A stretch of DNA of 64,000 nt from assembly GCA_910577255.1 (NCBI GenBank), contig CAJTMH010000001.1:620001-684000 (forward strand), given 5' to 3'. Of the stretch, positions 35,132-44,142 are shown piece after piece. The notes under the pieces were generated by a model. The model saw only the letters and a program-made list of their open reading frames with translations, had not been told where the DNA came from and did not search any database. Position 1 is the first letter of the stretch. Each line of letters starts with the position of its first letter. This DNA comes from an uncultured Duncaniella sp. Its GTDB lineage: Bacteria; Bacteroidota; Bacteroidia; Bacteroidales; Muribaculaceae. The position numbers and the translations under genes are program-made.

Positions 35132-37534
35132 TTAGAAGTCAACAGTCAGTCTGACATTGAGTTGCCGTCCTGTAAGATAGTTCGGCACCGCATACTGTAT
35201 GTCATTAACATCAGTGACCCAATAATAGGACGCCACGTTGGAAATATCAAGGAGATTGAACACATCCACTCCAAGCCAGACACTCTTAAGATGGCGACCG
35301 AATCCGCCTCGGCTCTCCCCTTCCTTCAATGGCGACAGGAGCGCATATGATAGTCCGATGTCGACTCGCTTATATGGCGGCATACGGAAATATCCCTCGT
35401 CGCGGGATGAACGAGGCGACGTGGAGGGGAGCCCATCCATGAAAATACCACGGAGTGAGAATTTCAATTTCGGGAATTTCGGAAAATAGTCAGTAAAAAA
35501 CAATCCGAGGCTATATCGACGGTCAGTAGGTCGTGGCACCTTAACACCATGGAGGGTCTCACTTGTTTTCATGACAGAGAAACTCACCCATGAGTCGCTT
35601 CCAGGCACAAATTGGCCGAACAACTTCATGTCAAGGCCGGCAGCAAAACCACTCGATTCATTGAGGCCTGAGTATACCAGCTTCAGATTGTCAATTTCAT
35701 AAGGCACCAGACGCGAAAGCGCCTTGTAGTACAACTCCGCCGAGAACTTGAAAGGCCGGTTCAAAGCCCGGAAGGTATAGTCACTTCCCGCAATAATATG
35801 AAAACTTTGCTGCGATTTTATATCCTCGTTCAGACGTATAGTCTGATTCCCCTGGGCATCGGTGACCGGCACGCGGTATTCCTTATAAAAAGGTGATTGA
35901 TAATAAAGGCCTGTGGCAAAACGCAATGCCCATCCTGGGGCTCGCTCCGGAATAAATCCGACAGAGACTCGCGGACTCAAAAGCACCTCCTTATTGAACG
36001 ACCAATAACTTAGACGCAAGCCCCCGTTAACAGTGAAAAAACCCGCATTGGTATTAATCTTCCATGCATCCTGCACAAACGCAGAAAAGCGGGTAGAAGT
36101 CACATCATGATGCGAATCAAGATTATAGACGACACGGACATCCGCACCGGTAGAAGGCAAAGAGTGCCCGGCCGAATCACGGAGTTCCCATTCGCGGCTG
36201 CGATCCATGATCTTTTCCGACTGCACGTGCAGTCCATAGGAGAGTGTATGCCGCGGATTCAACGCACTCTCACCTTTCAGCGAAAGCGCTAATACCGAAG
36301 CCTTAAGTCTGTTTCGGGCATGCTCATGATAACGCCCTACGCCAAGCTCCCCTCCCACATCCGAAGTACCGGCCTGATCGAGCCAATATTCTCCGGAAAT
36401 ATCGTAAGCCACAAGCTCGTTGGTAAGATAGCCTGATGCCAAAAGCTGCAGATTTGTTCCCCGGTTCACACGGTAGTCCAGCGCCAACGCACCGAAATAG
36501 GTCTCGAACTTATCCTTTTCCTGTCCGTCAAAATAGACAGTAAACTGTTTTGCATCCACTGATGTACCGAATGTGGTCGTGCGGTTGACAGGAATGAATT
36601 TGTAATTATTTATTGCAATATTACCCAGGAAAGAAGCTTTTACTTTCTTTGAAAGCTGCCAGGTCAAACTTGTCTGATAGTCAAAAAACGAAGGATCATA
36701 CTCCCCTTTGGTGTCCATAGAGCTCAACAGAGATGTGTTCTTTTTATAACGCAATCCATGCAACTGGGAGAATCGCTTGGACCCCTGCCCTATCGCAAGG
36801 CTCGCACCCATCAGACTCGCCGAGACGGATCCCTCGAATGATTCAGGCTGACGGTATGTGATGTCAAGCACCGACGACATTTTGTCGCCATATTGTGCAG
36901 GGAAACCTCCTGTGGAGAAACCGATAGCACCAACGAGATCAGGGTTAATGATGCTCAACCCCTCCTGTTGGCCGGAAGAGACAAGCTGCGGGCGATACAC
37001 CTCTATTCCATTGATGTATACCGAATTTTCATCGTATGAACCACCGCGGACAGAGTACTGCGAGGACATCTCGTTGGAAGAAGTCACCCCGGCCATGGTC
37101 GTGATCAGCGATTCGACACTTCCACCCGACACATCGGGACTTTTACGCAACTGGGAAGCATCGATTGTACCGACGGCACCTGTCTGCTTTTTCAGCTCGG
37201 TGATTTCAACCTGCTGCAGCACCTCGGTGTTAAGCTGCAGACGGACGTTGAGGGTAATGTCGGGCTGCGGATCTATCAGCTGTCGCTTCTCCTCTCTGTA
37301 GCCGATGCAGGAAAAATAGACAGTAATGGTGTCGGCAGCAGGACACGAGAGGCTGTAATCTCCTTCAAGGCCCGAAGTCGCACCGATAGCTGTGCCACCA
37401 ATCCTAACCGTGGCAAACTCCACAGGCTGATTCTGCGCATCGGTAATTTTACCATGCAGCCTGATTTGCCCCGCGACTTCTGCGGTGGCAAGAAGCATTA
37501 TCACATATATAATGGTATGGCGAATAACCGACAT
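35132..37534 (-). CDS. TonB-dependent receptor with carboxypeptidase-regulatory domain
   Basis: An 800-aa outer-membrane receptor. Signal peptide at residues 1-22; carboxypeptidase-regulatory beta-sandwich at about 24-100 (LHGKITDAQNQPVEFATVRI); plug at about 105-225 with a TonB-box-like VLQQVEITELKK, YSVRGGSYDENSVYINGIEV and GAIGFSTGGFPAQYGDKMSS. The barrel ends in LNVRLTVDF with a terminal Phe. It is 60 nt downstream of the 111-aa hypothetical gene at the end of the ileS-lspA cluster, so it may be its last member. No SusD-like partner is present. The substrate is unknown. Confidence 0.9.
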   Translation of the reverse strand: MSVIRHTIIYVIMLLATAEVAGQIRLHGKITDAQNQPVEFATVRIGGTAIGATSGLEGDYSLSCPAADTITVYFSCIGYREEKRQLIDPQPDITLNVRLQLNTEVLQQVEITELKKQTGAVGTIDASQLRKSPDVSGGSVESLITTMAGVTSSNEMSSQYSVRGGSYDENSVYINGIEVYRPQLVSSGQQEGLSIINPDLVGAIGFSTGGFPAQYGDKMSSVLDITYRQPESFEGSVSASLMGASLAIGQGSKRFSQLHGLRYKKNTSLLSSMDTKGEYDPSFFDYQTSLTWQLSKKVKASFLGNIAINNYKFIPVNRTTTFGTSVDAKQFTVYFDGQEKDKFETYFGALALDYRVNRGTNLQLLASGYLTNELVAYDISGEYWLDQAGTSDVGGELGVGRYHEHARNRLKASVLALSLKGESALNPRHTLSYGLHVQSEKIMDRSREWELRDSAGHSLPSTGADVRVVYNLDSHHDVTSTRFSAFVQDAWKINTNAGFFTVNGGLRLSYWSFNKEVLLSPRVSVGFIPERAPGWALRFATGLYYQSPFYKEYRVPVTDAQGNQTIRLNEDIKSQQSFHIIAGSDYTFRALNRPFKFSAELYYKALSRLVPYEIDNLKLVYSGLNESSGFAAGLDMKLFGQFVPGSDSWVSFSVMKTSETLHGVKVPRPTDRRYSLGLFFTDYFPKFPKLKFSLRGIFMDGLPSTSPRSSRDEGYFRMPPYKRVDIGLSYALLSPLKEGESRGGFGRHLKSVWLGVDVFNLLDISNVASYYWVTDVNDIQYAVPNYLTGRQLNVRLTVDF

Positions 37535-37593
37535 AGCGAAAACTTTTAACTGGTTTATAACATATATAACGCTGTCGGATAGGAAAAATTGCG

Positions 37594-37929
37594 CTACGTA
37601 AGCGGTACAAACTGCACGCGGGTGTTCGCACAGCCATGGACATCAGGACAAACCTCAGCAATGGCAGATATCTGTGCGGAAAAGCCCACCACATCTATAT
37701 TAGATAGGCCGGCAGGAACTTCAAAATCATAAGGAAGGATAACGGCCACACCATTGAATGCCTCGGTAGAATGCACTTCTCCTTCAAACTCACGTATCAA
37801 AGGGGCGATGTCCGGCCGCGTATCGTCATAGATAACAATACTGTGACGATAGATCTTGCGTCCGGATATAACTGCATGGCACAACACAGACCTAAGCATA
37901 GCCTGACAATCATCTGTGACGGATGACAC
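37594..37929 (-). CDS. Hypothetical protein overlapping the DUF4296 gene
   Basis: A 111-aa frame beginning with GTG at 37929 that overlaps the end of the DUF4296 gene by 20 nt. An ATG at 37899 (residue 11) is an alternative start just after the DUF4296 stop. The sequence has a plausible compact alpha/beta pattern (SIVIYDDTRPDIAPLIREFE, VAVILPYDFEVP) and three or four Cys (SVLCHA, EVCPDVHGCA), but no family that I recognise. The tight coupling to the DUF4296 gene and the open frame with codon use like its neighbours support it being real. No signal peptide or membrane segment. Confidence 0.6.
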   Translation of the reverse strand: MSSVTDDCQAMLRSVLCHAVISGRKIYRHSIVIYDDTRPDIAPLIREFEGEVHSTEAFNGVAVILPYDFEVPAGLSNIDVVGFSAQISAIAEVCPDVHGCANTRVQFVPLT

Positions 37930-38701
37930 GCTGCGCGCTGCGTGCTCTCACATTGTCATTCCTGCCTCTGGTTCTCACCAACGACAGTGAGTCGAGATAC
38001 GACACTTCACCTCCGCGAGCTGCATAATGCAGCGAGCCATAGACATGAGTGGCAACTTTTGCCGAGTCAAGCACCAACGTGAGATGCTTCATCCCATCAC
38101 CACTCTGATTGTATGACACATATTCGGTAGTCCCGTCATTGTATTCCACAGCCATTGACATCGACAACTGCGAATGGATATTCACAGGCCGCACATTGAG
38201 CGTATAGCGGTCACCGCGCTCCCAATTCTTATCTGTTGCATAATGGAACGAGATGTAATTGGACGGAAGCATCTCCGTGTTCCTGCGCGAGGTGGGACCC
38301 TGCCATATATCAACCGAGTCACCGTCAACTGTGACCCGCATCATGCTCTTATCAGCCTTCGCACCCGACTTTTCGGCCTCCGCAATACGCTTTTCGAGTA
38401 TTTCGATGGTCTTATCATACACATCCATATACTTCTCTATATTCTGCCCATACCAATATAACGAAGTATCAACCTCCTGACTCGTAACACCGTGCTTCAT
38501 GTAGATTGATTGTATAAGCACTTTCTTAGTCGAGTCATTCGGATAATTACGTGCATTACTCTCCACGACTGACTCCCCGGTGTGAACATCGGCCATCAGT
38601 GCAGCCATCTTATCAGGCGGGATGACATAATCAGGAGTGCCGCTGCAGGCAACCAACGCAGAAAGGCATAATGCCGATAATATATGAGGTAGGTGACGCA
38701 A
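37910..38701 (-). CDS. DUF4296-type lipoprotein
   Basis: A 263-aa lipoprotein. The only usable start is TTG at 38701, 17 nt after the lspA stop; it is immediately followed by a signal (RHLPHILSALCLSALVAC) with the lipobox Cys at residue 19. The next 100 residues match the DUF4296 pattern (VIPPDKMAALMADVHTGESV, then IQSIYMKHGVTSQEVDTSLY), a helical domain. The rest (about 130-263) is a beta-rich extension. Bacteroidales often place such a gene next to lspA, as here. It is translationally coupled to the downstream 111-aa frame. Role unknown. Confidence 0.8.
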   Translation of the reverse strand: MRHLPHILSALCLSALVACSGTPDYVIPPDKMAALMADVHTGESVVESNARNYPNDSTKKVLIQSIYMKHGVTSQEVDTSLYWYGQNIEKYMDVYDKTIEILEKRIAEAEKSGAKADKSMMRVTVDGDSVDIWQGPTSRRNTEMLPSNYISFHYATDKNWERGDRYTLNVRPVNIHSQLSMSMAVEYNDGTTEYVSYNQSGDGMKHLTLVLDSAKVATHVYGSLHYAARGGEVSYLDSLSLVRTRGRNDNVRARSAQRVIRHR

Positions 38702-38718
38702 AACCGTATTCCGTTAGT

Positions 38719-39363
38719 TTATTCCTCTACTTTCTTCGGAGCTGCCAATTCACGCAAAGCTGCCGGAGAAAGGATGTAACGATGATAAAAGAATATAAGG
38801 ACAAATATGCCACATGTGATTGCGGCATCGGCAAGATTAAACACCGGCTGAAAGAAAAGAAACTCCTCCCCTCCTATCCACGGCAACCACTGTGGCCACA
38901 CGAAACTAAACAGAGGGAAATAAAGCATATCTACAACACGTCCAAGAAACAAAGGTGCATATCCTCCCTCAGGAGGGAACAGTGTGGCTACCTGAGGAGG
39001 AATCGGATTATTGAAAATCAGACCATAGAACACACAGTCGAAAATGTTGCCCGCAGCTCCAGCCGTGACGAGCGACAGGCATACGATATATCCACGCGGA
39101 ACAGACGAAAGCCTGTAGATCTTTGCTATATACCATATCAGACCACTCACGGCCACAATCCGGAAAAGCGTCAGCAGCAATTTACTTCCGAACTGCATGC
39201 CGAACGCCATACCGTTGTTTTCAATAAAATACAATTGGAACCACGAGAAAATTCTCACATCTTCCCCGAGGTAGAAATTGGTCTTAACCCAAATTTTCAA
39301 AGCCTGGTCGAGGATAACCACGACCAGAATGATAAGAGCAGCAATAATGCCTTTTGAACGCAT
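38719..39363 (-). CDS. lspA: Lipoprotein signal peptidase (signal peptidase II)
   Basis: A 214-aa inner-membrane aspartyl protease that removes signal peptides from diacylglyceryl-modified prolipoproteins. Four transmembrane segments are visible, and the conserved motifs are NNGMAFGMQF, GNIFDCVFYG (first catalytic Asp region) and FNLADAAITCG (second catalytic Asp). The 50 residues after VVDMLYFPLF form a longer periplasmic loop than in E. coli (WPQWLPWIGGEEFLFFQ), usual for Bacteroidetes. It sits between the DksA-like gene (15 nt upstream) and the DUF4296 lipoprotein. Its substrates in this window include many predicted lipoproteins. Confidence 0.95.
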   Translation of the reverse strand: MRSKGIIAALIILVVVILDQALKIWVKTNFYLGEDVRIFSWFQLYFIENNGMAFGMQFGSKLLLTLFRIVAVSGLIWYIAKIYRLSSVPRGYIVCLSLVTAGAAGNIFDCVFYGLIFNNPIPPQVATLFPPEGGYAPLFLGRVVDMLYFPLFSFVWPQWLPWIGGEEFLFFQPVFNLADAAITCGIFVLIFFYHRYILSPAALRELAAPKKVEE

Positions 39364-39378
39364 TGTTTGTTGTTAGTG

Positions 39379-39762
39379 TTACTTCTTTTTCTGAGAGTTC
39401 TTGGCTTCGACACTGCGGGTGGCGTGAGGGACAGCGCGCAAACGCTCTTTGGGGATAAGCTCCCCTGTCTCACAGCACACTCCATAGGTCTTGTTCTCGA
39501 TACGGATAAGGGCATTCTGCAGATGCTGGATAAACTTCATCTGCCGCTGTGCCAGCTGCCCCGCTTCCTCCTTGGAAAGGGTTGAGGCCCCTTCTTCAAG
39601 GATTTTAAACGTGGGCGAGGTGTCGGCTATGTCGTTGCCCTCAGTATTGTTGAGGTTGGAGCGCAACGAATCATATTCCTTCTGGGCCTTCGCCAACTTT
39701 TCGAGAATCAGCTCTTTGAACTCCTGGAGTTCTTCGTCGGAATATCTTGTCTTTTCGCTCAT
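39379..39762 (-). CDS. TraR/DksA-family protein
   Basis: A 127-aa protein with an N-terminal coiled coil (about 5-80) and a C-terminal DksA/TraR zinc-finger-like region (TYGVCCETGELIPKERLRAVP). Two adjacent Cys are present, but the second Cys pair of a standard C4 finger is replaced (HATRSVEAKN), so zinc binding is doubtful. DksA-type proteins bind the RNA polymerase secondary channel and modulate initiation with ppGpp. The gene lies between ileS (36 nt) and lspA (15 nt), a conserved Bacteroidales order and evidently one operon. Confidence 0.88.
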   Translation of the reverse strand: MSEKTRYSDEELQEFKELILEKLAKAQKEYDSLRSNLNNTEGNDIADTSPTFKILEEGASTLSKEEAGQLAQRQMKFIQHLQNALIRIENKTYGVCCETGELIPKERLRAVPHATRSVEAKNSQKKK

Positions 39763-39798
39763 AGTGATTTATGTTTTTAACGGTTTGAGAACAATGTT

Positions 39799-42700
39799 TT
39801 ATTTATTTAACGCAATTTTAACGTTAACGTTCACATCGTCCATCGATAAAGTTTCCACATCCTCATCACCGGGTTGCAACTCAGCTATTTCAAGCGATGT
39901 AGCGAGCACCTGACGAGAGATGTAATCAGCAAAATCCTTTATGGCATCATCAGTAGCTTCTCCGGGAGCGAAAACGAGGGAGATGCGATCGGTGATATCA
40001 TAGTTACGAGACTTGCGGATATTCTGGATACGGTTGACGATGTCGCGGGCAATACCTTCGCGGCGCAATTCAGGAGTGACTGTCACATCAAGGGCTATGG
40101 TCAGGGCCCCTTCATTTGCCACAAGCCATCCGGGAATGTCTTCAGAAATCACTTCAACATCAGCCAGCTCTAGCACGGCAGGCTGTCCCGCTATGTCAAG
40201 CGTGATTGAGCCATCGCGCTCAAGAGCGGCTATGCTATGATTGTCAAGAGCCTTGACAGCCTCGGCCACAGCTTTCATCTGTTTGCCGAATTTCGGGCCA
40301 AGTTTCTTGAAATCAGGCTTGACGCTCTTCACCAGGATGCCTTCGTCGTTGCCGACTACCTTCAGTTCCTTAACATTAATTTCACTCTTCACGAGATCCT
40401 GAATAGCCTCCAAAGCCTGACGCTGAGAGTCATCAGCCACAGGGACCATAATGGTTGAGAGGGGCTGGCGCACCTTAAGGTTGACCTTTCGGCGGAGTGC
40501 CAGAGTCATTGATGTGATGTCCTGAGCGAGTTTCTGACGAGCTTCGAGGGCAGAATCAATAAGAGAACCATCAGCGACAGGGAATTTGGCAAGGTGAACA
40601 GAGCCATTTTCGCCGGTAAGGTCGCGATACAGCACATCAGAGTAGAAAGGAGCAAATGGAGCCATGAGAAGAGCCACAGTACGCAGACAAGTGTAAAGTG
40701 TCTGGTAAGCGGCAAGTTTATCTTCGGTCATTTCGCCGCCCCAGAAACGCTTGCGGTTAAGTCGCACATACCAATTCGAGAGGTTATCGCCTACAAACTC
40801 CCCTATGGCACGAGCGGCGCGTGTGGGTTCATAATCATCAAGCGCTTCAGTCACATCCTTCACGAGGGTGTTGAGCAAAGACAGAATCCAACGGTCAATC
40901 TCAGGTCTATTTTCAACAGGCACCTGCGGCAATTCCGGATTAAATCCATCTACATTGGCATAGAGAGCAAAGAATCCGTAGGTGTTATAAAGTGTGGAGA
41001 AGAGCTTTCGTGATGTCTCAACAACACCCTTCTCATCATATTTCAAGTTATCCCAGGGAGATGAATTTGAAATCATGTACCAACGCACCGGATCAGCTCC
41101 GTACTGGCCTATCTGACCGAACGGGTCAACCGCGTTGCCAAGGCGTTTTGACATTTTATTGCCATATTTATCCAACACCAGGCCATTGGAAATAACAGTC
41201 TTATACGAAATAGAATCAAACACCATCCCTGCAATGGCATGGAGGGTGAAGAACCATCCGCGGGTCTGGTCAACACCTTCGGCAATGAAATCCGCAGGAT
41301 AAACCTCACGGTTGTCAAATGCCTCTTTATTCTCAAAGGGATAATGAATCTGCGCATAAGGCATAGAGCCAGAGTCAAACCATACGTCGATAAGGTCTTT
41401 TTCGCGCTTCATTGGCTTTCCGGAAGCAGAAATAAGGACGATGTCATCGACATAAGGACGATGGAGGTCTATACGGTCATAATTATCCTTATTATATTCT
41501 CCAGGGATAAATCCTGCTTTCTTATAAGGATTCTCAGTCATGACACCGGCGGCAACAGCACGCTCTATTTCGTTGTACAGTTGCTCAACCGATGAGATAC
41601 AGAGTTCTTCGCTGCCATCCTCAGTACGCCATATAGGAAGAGGTGTTCCCCAATAACGGCTACGAGACAGGTTCCAATCCTGCAAGTTCTCAAGCCATTT
41701 GCCGAAGCGGCCTGAACCTGTAGATGCTGGCTTCCATTTAATCGACTCGTTGAGTTCCATAAGACGCTCACGCACCGCAGTGGTCTTTATAAACCAGCTG
41801 TCAAGCGGATAGTAGAGGACAGGCTTATCTGTGCGCCAACAATGGGGGTAATTATGGGTATGCTTCTCGATTTTAAACACCTTGTCGGTGGCCTTAAGCT
41901 CCATGCATATCTGCACGTCAAGCGACTCGGCATCTTCAGGGAGAGATGCGTCATAAGCATTCTTCACATATTTACCTTCCCACGGCTTATAAGCCTCCAC
42001 GTCCACCATCTCCTTAACAAAATCAGGATCAAGGTCAGAGAGGAGGAAGAAACGACCGGTCAAATCAACCATCGGACGTATATTGCCGTCCTTGTCAATC
42101 AGATGGAGAGGCGGAATGTTGTTTTGCTTAGACACCCTAAGGTCATCAGCACCAAATGTACCAGCGATATGCACAATACCAGTACCATCCTCAGTGGTCA
42201 CATAATCACCGGGAATGACACGAAATGCACCTTCTCCGGGATTGACCCAAGGAAGAAGCTGCTCGTAGTCGATACCTACAAGGTCAAGACCATTGACCTG
42301 AGCCACTACTTCGTATGGAATCAGTTTGTCACCCTTGTTGTAGGAATCAAGCGCAAGGTCTTTAGCCTTCGGATTGAACAACGACCCCATGAGGGCATCA
42401 GCAGCAACCACAGTAATAGGCTTGCCGGAATATGGATTGTAGGTACGGACGATGTTATAAAGAATCTCCGGTCCAACAGCAAGAGCCGTGTTAGATGGAA
42501 GTGTCCACGGAGTGGTGGTCCAAGCAAGAAAATACGGAGTACCCCACTGGAAGAGGAGGTGACGGTAGGGAGCAAGAGATGGATTGTCATTATCAACCAC
42601 ACGGAACTGGGCTACGCAAGTGGTGTCCTTCACATCGCGATAGCATCCCGGCTGATTGAGCTCATGAGAACTCAATCCGGTTCCTGCCGCCGGAGAATAT

Positions 42701-43245
42701 GGCTGAATTGTGTAACCTTTGTAAAGATACCCTTTCTTATAGAGCTCGCCAAGAAGCCACCATACGCTTTCAATGTACCGGTTATCATAAGTAATGTATG
42801 CATTAGGCATATCAACCCAATAGCCCATCTGACGAGTGAGATCCTCCCATTCGCCAGTATACTTCATAACCTCACGACGGCACGCGGCATTATACTCGTC
42901 AACCGAGATCTTTTTACCGATGTCCTCCTTTGTTATGCCAAGGTTTTTCTCAACCCCGAGTTCCACAGGCAGGCCATGAGTGTCCCAGCCGGCTTTACGC
43001 TTCACCTGAAAGCCCTGCATGGTCTTGTAACGGCAGAAAATATCTTTTATCGTACGCGCCAACACATGATGTATTCCAGGCTTGCCATTTGCTGAAGGAG
43101 GTCCTTCGAAGAAGACGAATGACGGACACCCTTCGCGCTCCGACATTGTACGGTGGAACACATCTTCAGCGCCCCACTTCTCGAGCACTGTTTTATTTAC
43201 TTCCGGCAAGTTTAAGCCGTTATATTCTTTGAATCTCTTGGCCAT
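39799..43245 (-). CDS. ileS: Isoleucyl-tRNA synthetase
   Basis: A 1148-aa class Ia synthetase that charges tRNA-Ile. The HIGH-type signature is near residue 55 (SANGKPGIHHVLARTIKDIF), the editing domain lies in the CP1 insertion (TTPWTLPSNTALAVGP), and the KMSKS loop appears as YGNKMSKRLGN. The anticodon-binding domain and a long C-terminal extension with DUF5915-like sequence complete it. The length matches the IleRS type common in Bacteroidetes and eukaryotes (IleS2-like). The first gene of the ileS-dksA-lspA-DUF4296 cluster; -7 element at 43306-43313. Confidence 0.97.
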   Translation of the reverse strand: MAKRFKEYNGLNLPEVNKTVLEKWGAEDVFHRTMSEREGCPSFVFFEGPPSANGKPGIHHVLARTIKDIFCRYKTMQGFQVKRKAGWDTHGLPVELGVEKNLGITKEDIGKKISVDEYNAACRREVMKYTGEWEDLTRQMGYWVDMPNAYITYDNRYIESVWWLLGELYKKGYLYKGYTIQPYSPAAGTGLSSHELNQPGCYRDVKDTTCVAQFRVVDNDNPSLAPYRHLLFQWGTPYFLAWTTTPWTLPSNTALAVGPEILYNIVRTYNPYSGKPITVVAADALMGSLFNPKAKDLALDSYNKGDKLIPYEVVAQVNGLDLVGIDYEQLLPWVNPGEGAFRVIPGDYVTTEDGTGIVHIAGTFGADDLRVSKQNNIPPLHLIDKDGNIRPMVDLTGRFFLLSDLDPDFVKEMVDVEAYKPWEGKYVKNAYDASLPEDAESLDVQICMELKATDKVFKIEKHTHNYPHCWRTDKPVLYYPLDSWFIKTTAVRERLMELNESIKWKPASTGSGRFGKWLENLQDWNLSRSRYWGTPLPIWRTEDGSEELCISSVEQLYNEIERAVAAGVMTENPYKKAGFIPGEYNKDNYDRIDLHRPYVDDIVLISASGKPMKREKDLIDVWFDSGSMPYAQIHYPFENKEAFDNREVYPADFIAEGVDQTRGWFFTLHAIAGMVFDSISYKTVISNGLVLDKYGNKMSKRLGNAVDPFGQIGQYGADPVRWYMISNSSPWDNLKYDEKGVVETSRKLFSTLYNTYGFFALYANVDGFNPELPQVPVENRPEIDRWILSLLNTLVKDVTEALDDYEPTRAARAIGEFVGDNLSNWYVRLNRKRFWGGEMTEDKLAAYQTLYTCLRTVALLMAPFAPFYSDVLYRDLTGENGSVHLAKFPVADGSLIDSALEARQKLAQDITSMTLALRRKVNLKVRQPLSTIMVPVADDSQRQALEAIQDLVKSEINVKELKVVGNDEGILVKSVKPDFKKLGPKFGKQMKAVAEAVKALDNHSIAALERDGSITLDIAGQPAVLELADVEVISEDIPGWLVANEGALTIALDVTVTPELRREGIARDIVNRIQNIRKSRNYDITDRISLVFAPGEATDDAIKDFADYISRQVLATSLEIAELQPGDEDVETLSMDDVNVNVKIALNK

Positions 43246-43305
43246 AGCACGATGTTTTTCAGAGATAAAAACTATACTTTATAAATTTTTTTGAGAAAAT
43301 TTTTG

Positions 43306-43313
43306 CAAAAGTA
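43306..43313 (-). promoter_or_regulatory. -7 element of the ileS operon
   Basis: Minus-strand TACTTTTG matches TAnnTTTG, about 60 nt before the ileS ATG. The -33 region is not conserved. No T-box-like structure is seen in the short leader. Confidence 0.5.
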
Positions 43314-43403
43314 GTAATTTTTATTCTAAAAACCTAAATGCGTGTGTATAAATAAATTTAAATATCATTCGCAACGCATGACCGCCAATCTATAGCAGGG
43401 CTA

Positions 43404-43817
43404 TCACACTATCTCTATCCTGAAAATGACCGGGCGAGTGCCATCAGGACACGCCGCCACCACAACCCCATCGACAGCCGAAGGTGAACATTCATTAATA
43501 TTACCGACCATACCGCACAACATCTCCCAAGCCATTTTGCAGAATCCATCCGGACATGCGGCCCCTTTTTGAAGCCGGAACTTCTCTCCCACTGAAAATG
43601 CCGAACACGCACCTGACTCAGGATCGTCAAGATAAAGCGCCTGCAGATCCATGTAGCACTCCTTGCGCATCACGGTAACCACGCAGGCCCTCCGCATAGT
43701 GCGGTGTGATGGTTGGACATCACGAGACAGAATGGACGCCCGCCCTTCCGCGCGCGAAAGGCCAATGGCTCCAGCAGCCAAACCTGCAATCTTGCAAAAA
43801 TGCCGTCTATCCATCAT
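43404..43817 (-). CDS. TIGR04076 family protein with twin-arginine-like signal
   Basis: A 137-aa protein. The N-terminus MMDRRHFCKIAGLAAGAIGL has paired Arg before a hydrophobic stretch and looks like a Tat signal peptide. The mature part matches the small Cys-containing TIGR04076 family (VTVMRKECYMDLQALYLDDP, GACSAFSVGEKF, ACPDGFCKMAWEM, ACPDGTRPVIFRI). Seven Cys are in the mature part, so disulfides or metal or cofactor binding are possible; the biochemical role is unknown. Either of the two initial Met codons can start it. Monocistronic by appearance, with about 160 nt to ileS. Confidence 0.8.
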   Translation of the reverse strand: MMDRRHFCKIAGLAAGAIGLSRAEGRASILSRDVQPSHRTMRRACVVTVMRKECYMDLQALYLDDPESGACSAFSVGEKFRLQKGAACPDGFCKMAWEMLCGMVGNINECSPSAVDGVVVAACPDGTRPVIFRIEIV

Positions 43818-43969
43818 GAATCTGAAATAAAATTATGCCGTGCTAAAAATTCGGCTAAGACAAAGTTAATAATTTTTCCGGACAGCTTGATCAGACGCAA
43901 TAAAATTATCATATTTTTCAAAATCTTTAACCTGCTCCGCCATTCCGGAATTGCGCCCTTAGCACAAAT

Positions 43970-44006
43970 AAAAAAATGATGCAACCTTTTGGGTTACATC
44001 ATTTTT
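43970..44006 (-). terminator. Terminator of tRNA-Pro
   Basis: On the minus strand a stem (ATGATG and AACC paired with GGTT and CATCAT, with one mismatch) with a four-base loop is followed by a long T run. It starts 13 nt after the tRNA-Pro 3' end. Confidence 0.8.
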
Positions 44007-44018
44007 CGCTTCATTTTG

Positions 44019-44092
44019 TCGGGGTGACTAGACTCGAACTAGCGACCTCACGCCCCCCAGACGCGTACTCTAACCAACTGAGCTACACCCCG
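44019..44092 (-). tRNA. tRNA-Pro (anticodon GGG)
   Basis: A 74-nt cloverleaf on the minus strand: acceptor CGGGGTG with the C1-G72 pair typical of bacterial tRNA-Pro, D loop AGTTGGTTA, anticodon loop CTGGGGG (GGG, reading CCC/CCU), T loop TTCGAGT, discriminator A. CCA is not encoded. Promoter at 44112-44142. Confidence 0.93.
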
Positions 44093-44111
44093 ATATTTCT
44101 GAAAAGCGATG

Positions 44112-44142
44112 CAAAGGTAGAGAGTTTTTTGATACCCTCCAA
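44112..44142 (-). promoter_or_regulatory. Promoter of tRNA-Pro (TTG-N20-TACCTTTG)
   Basis: On the minus strand TTG (44140-44142) and TACCTTTG (44112-44119) are 20 nt apart, predicting a start about 15 nt before the tRNA. Confidence 0.7.

Noticed and set aside
38671..39357. A 228-codon frame antisense to lspA.
   Set aside because: lspA has the catalytic motifs and operon context. The antisense translation is low-complexity basic sequence.
41842..43095. A 417-codon open frame antisense to ileS.
   Set aside because: It lies wholly inside ileS, whose motifs are unambiguous, and its translation has no domain-like pattern. Long antisense frames are common in GC-balanced conserved genes.
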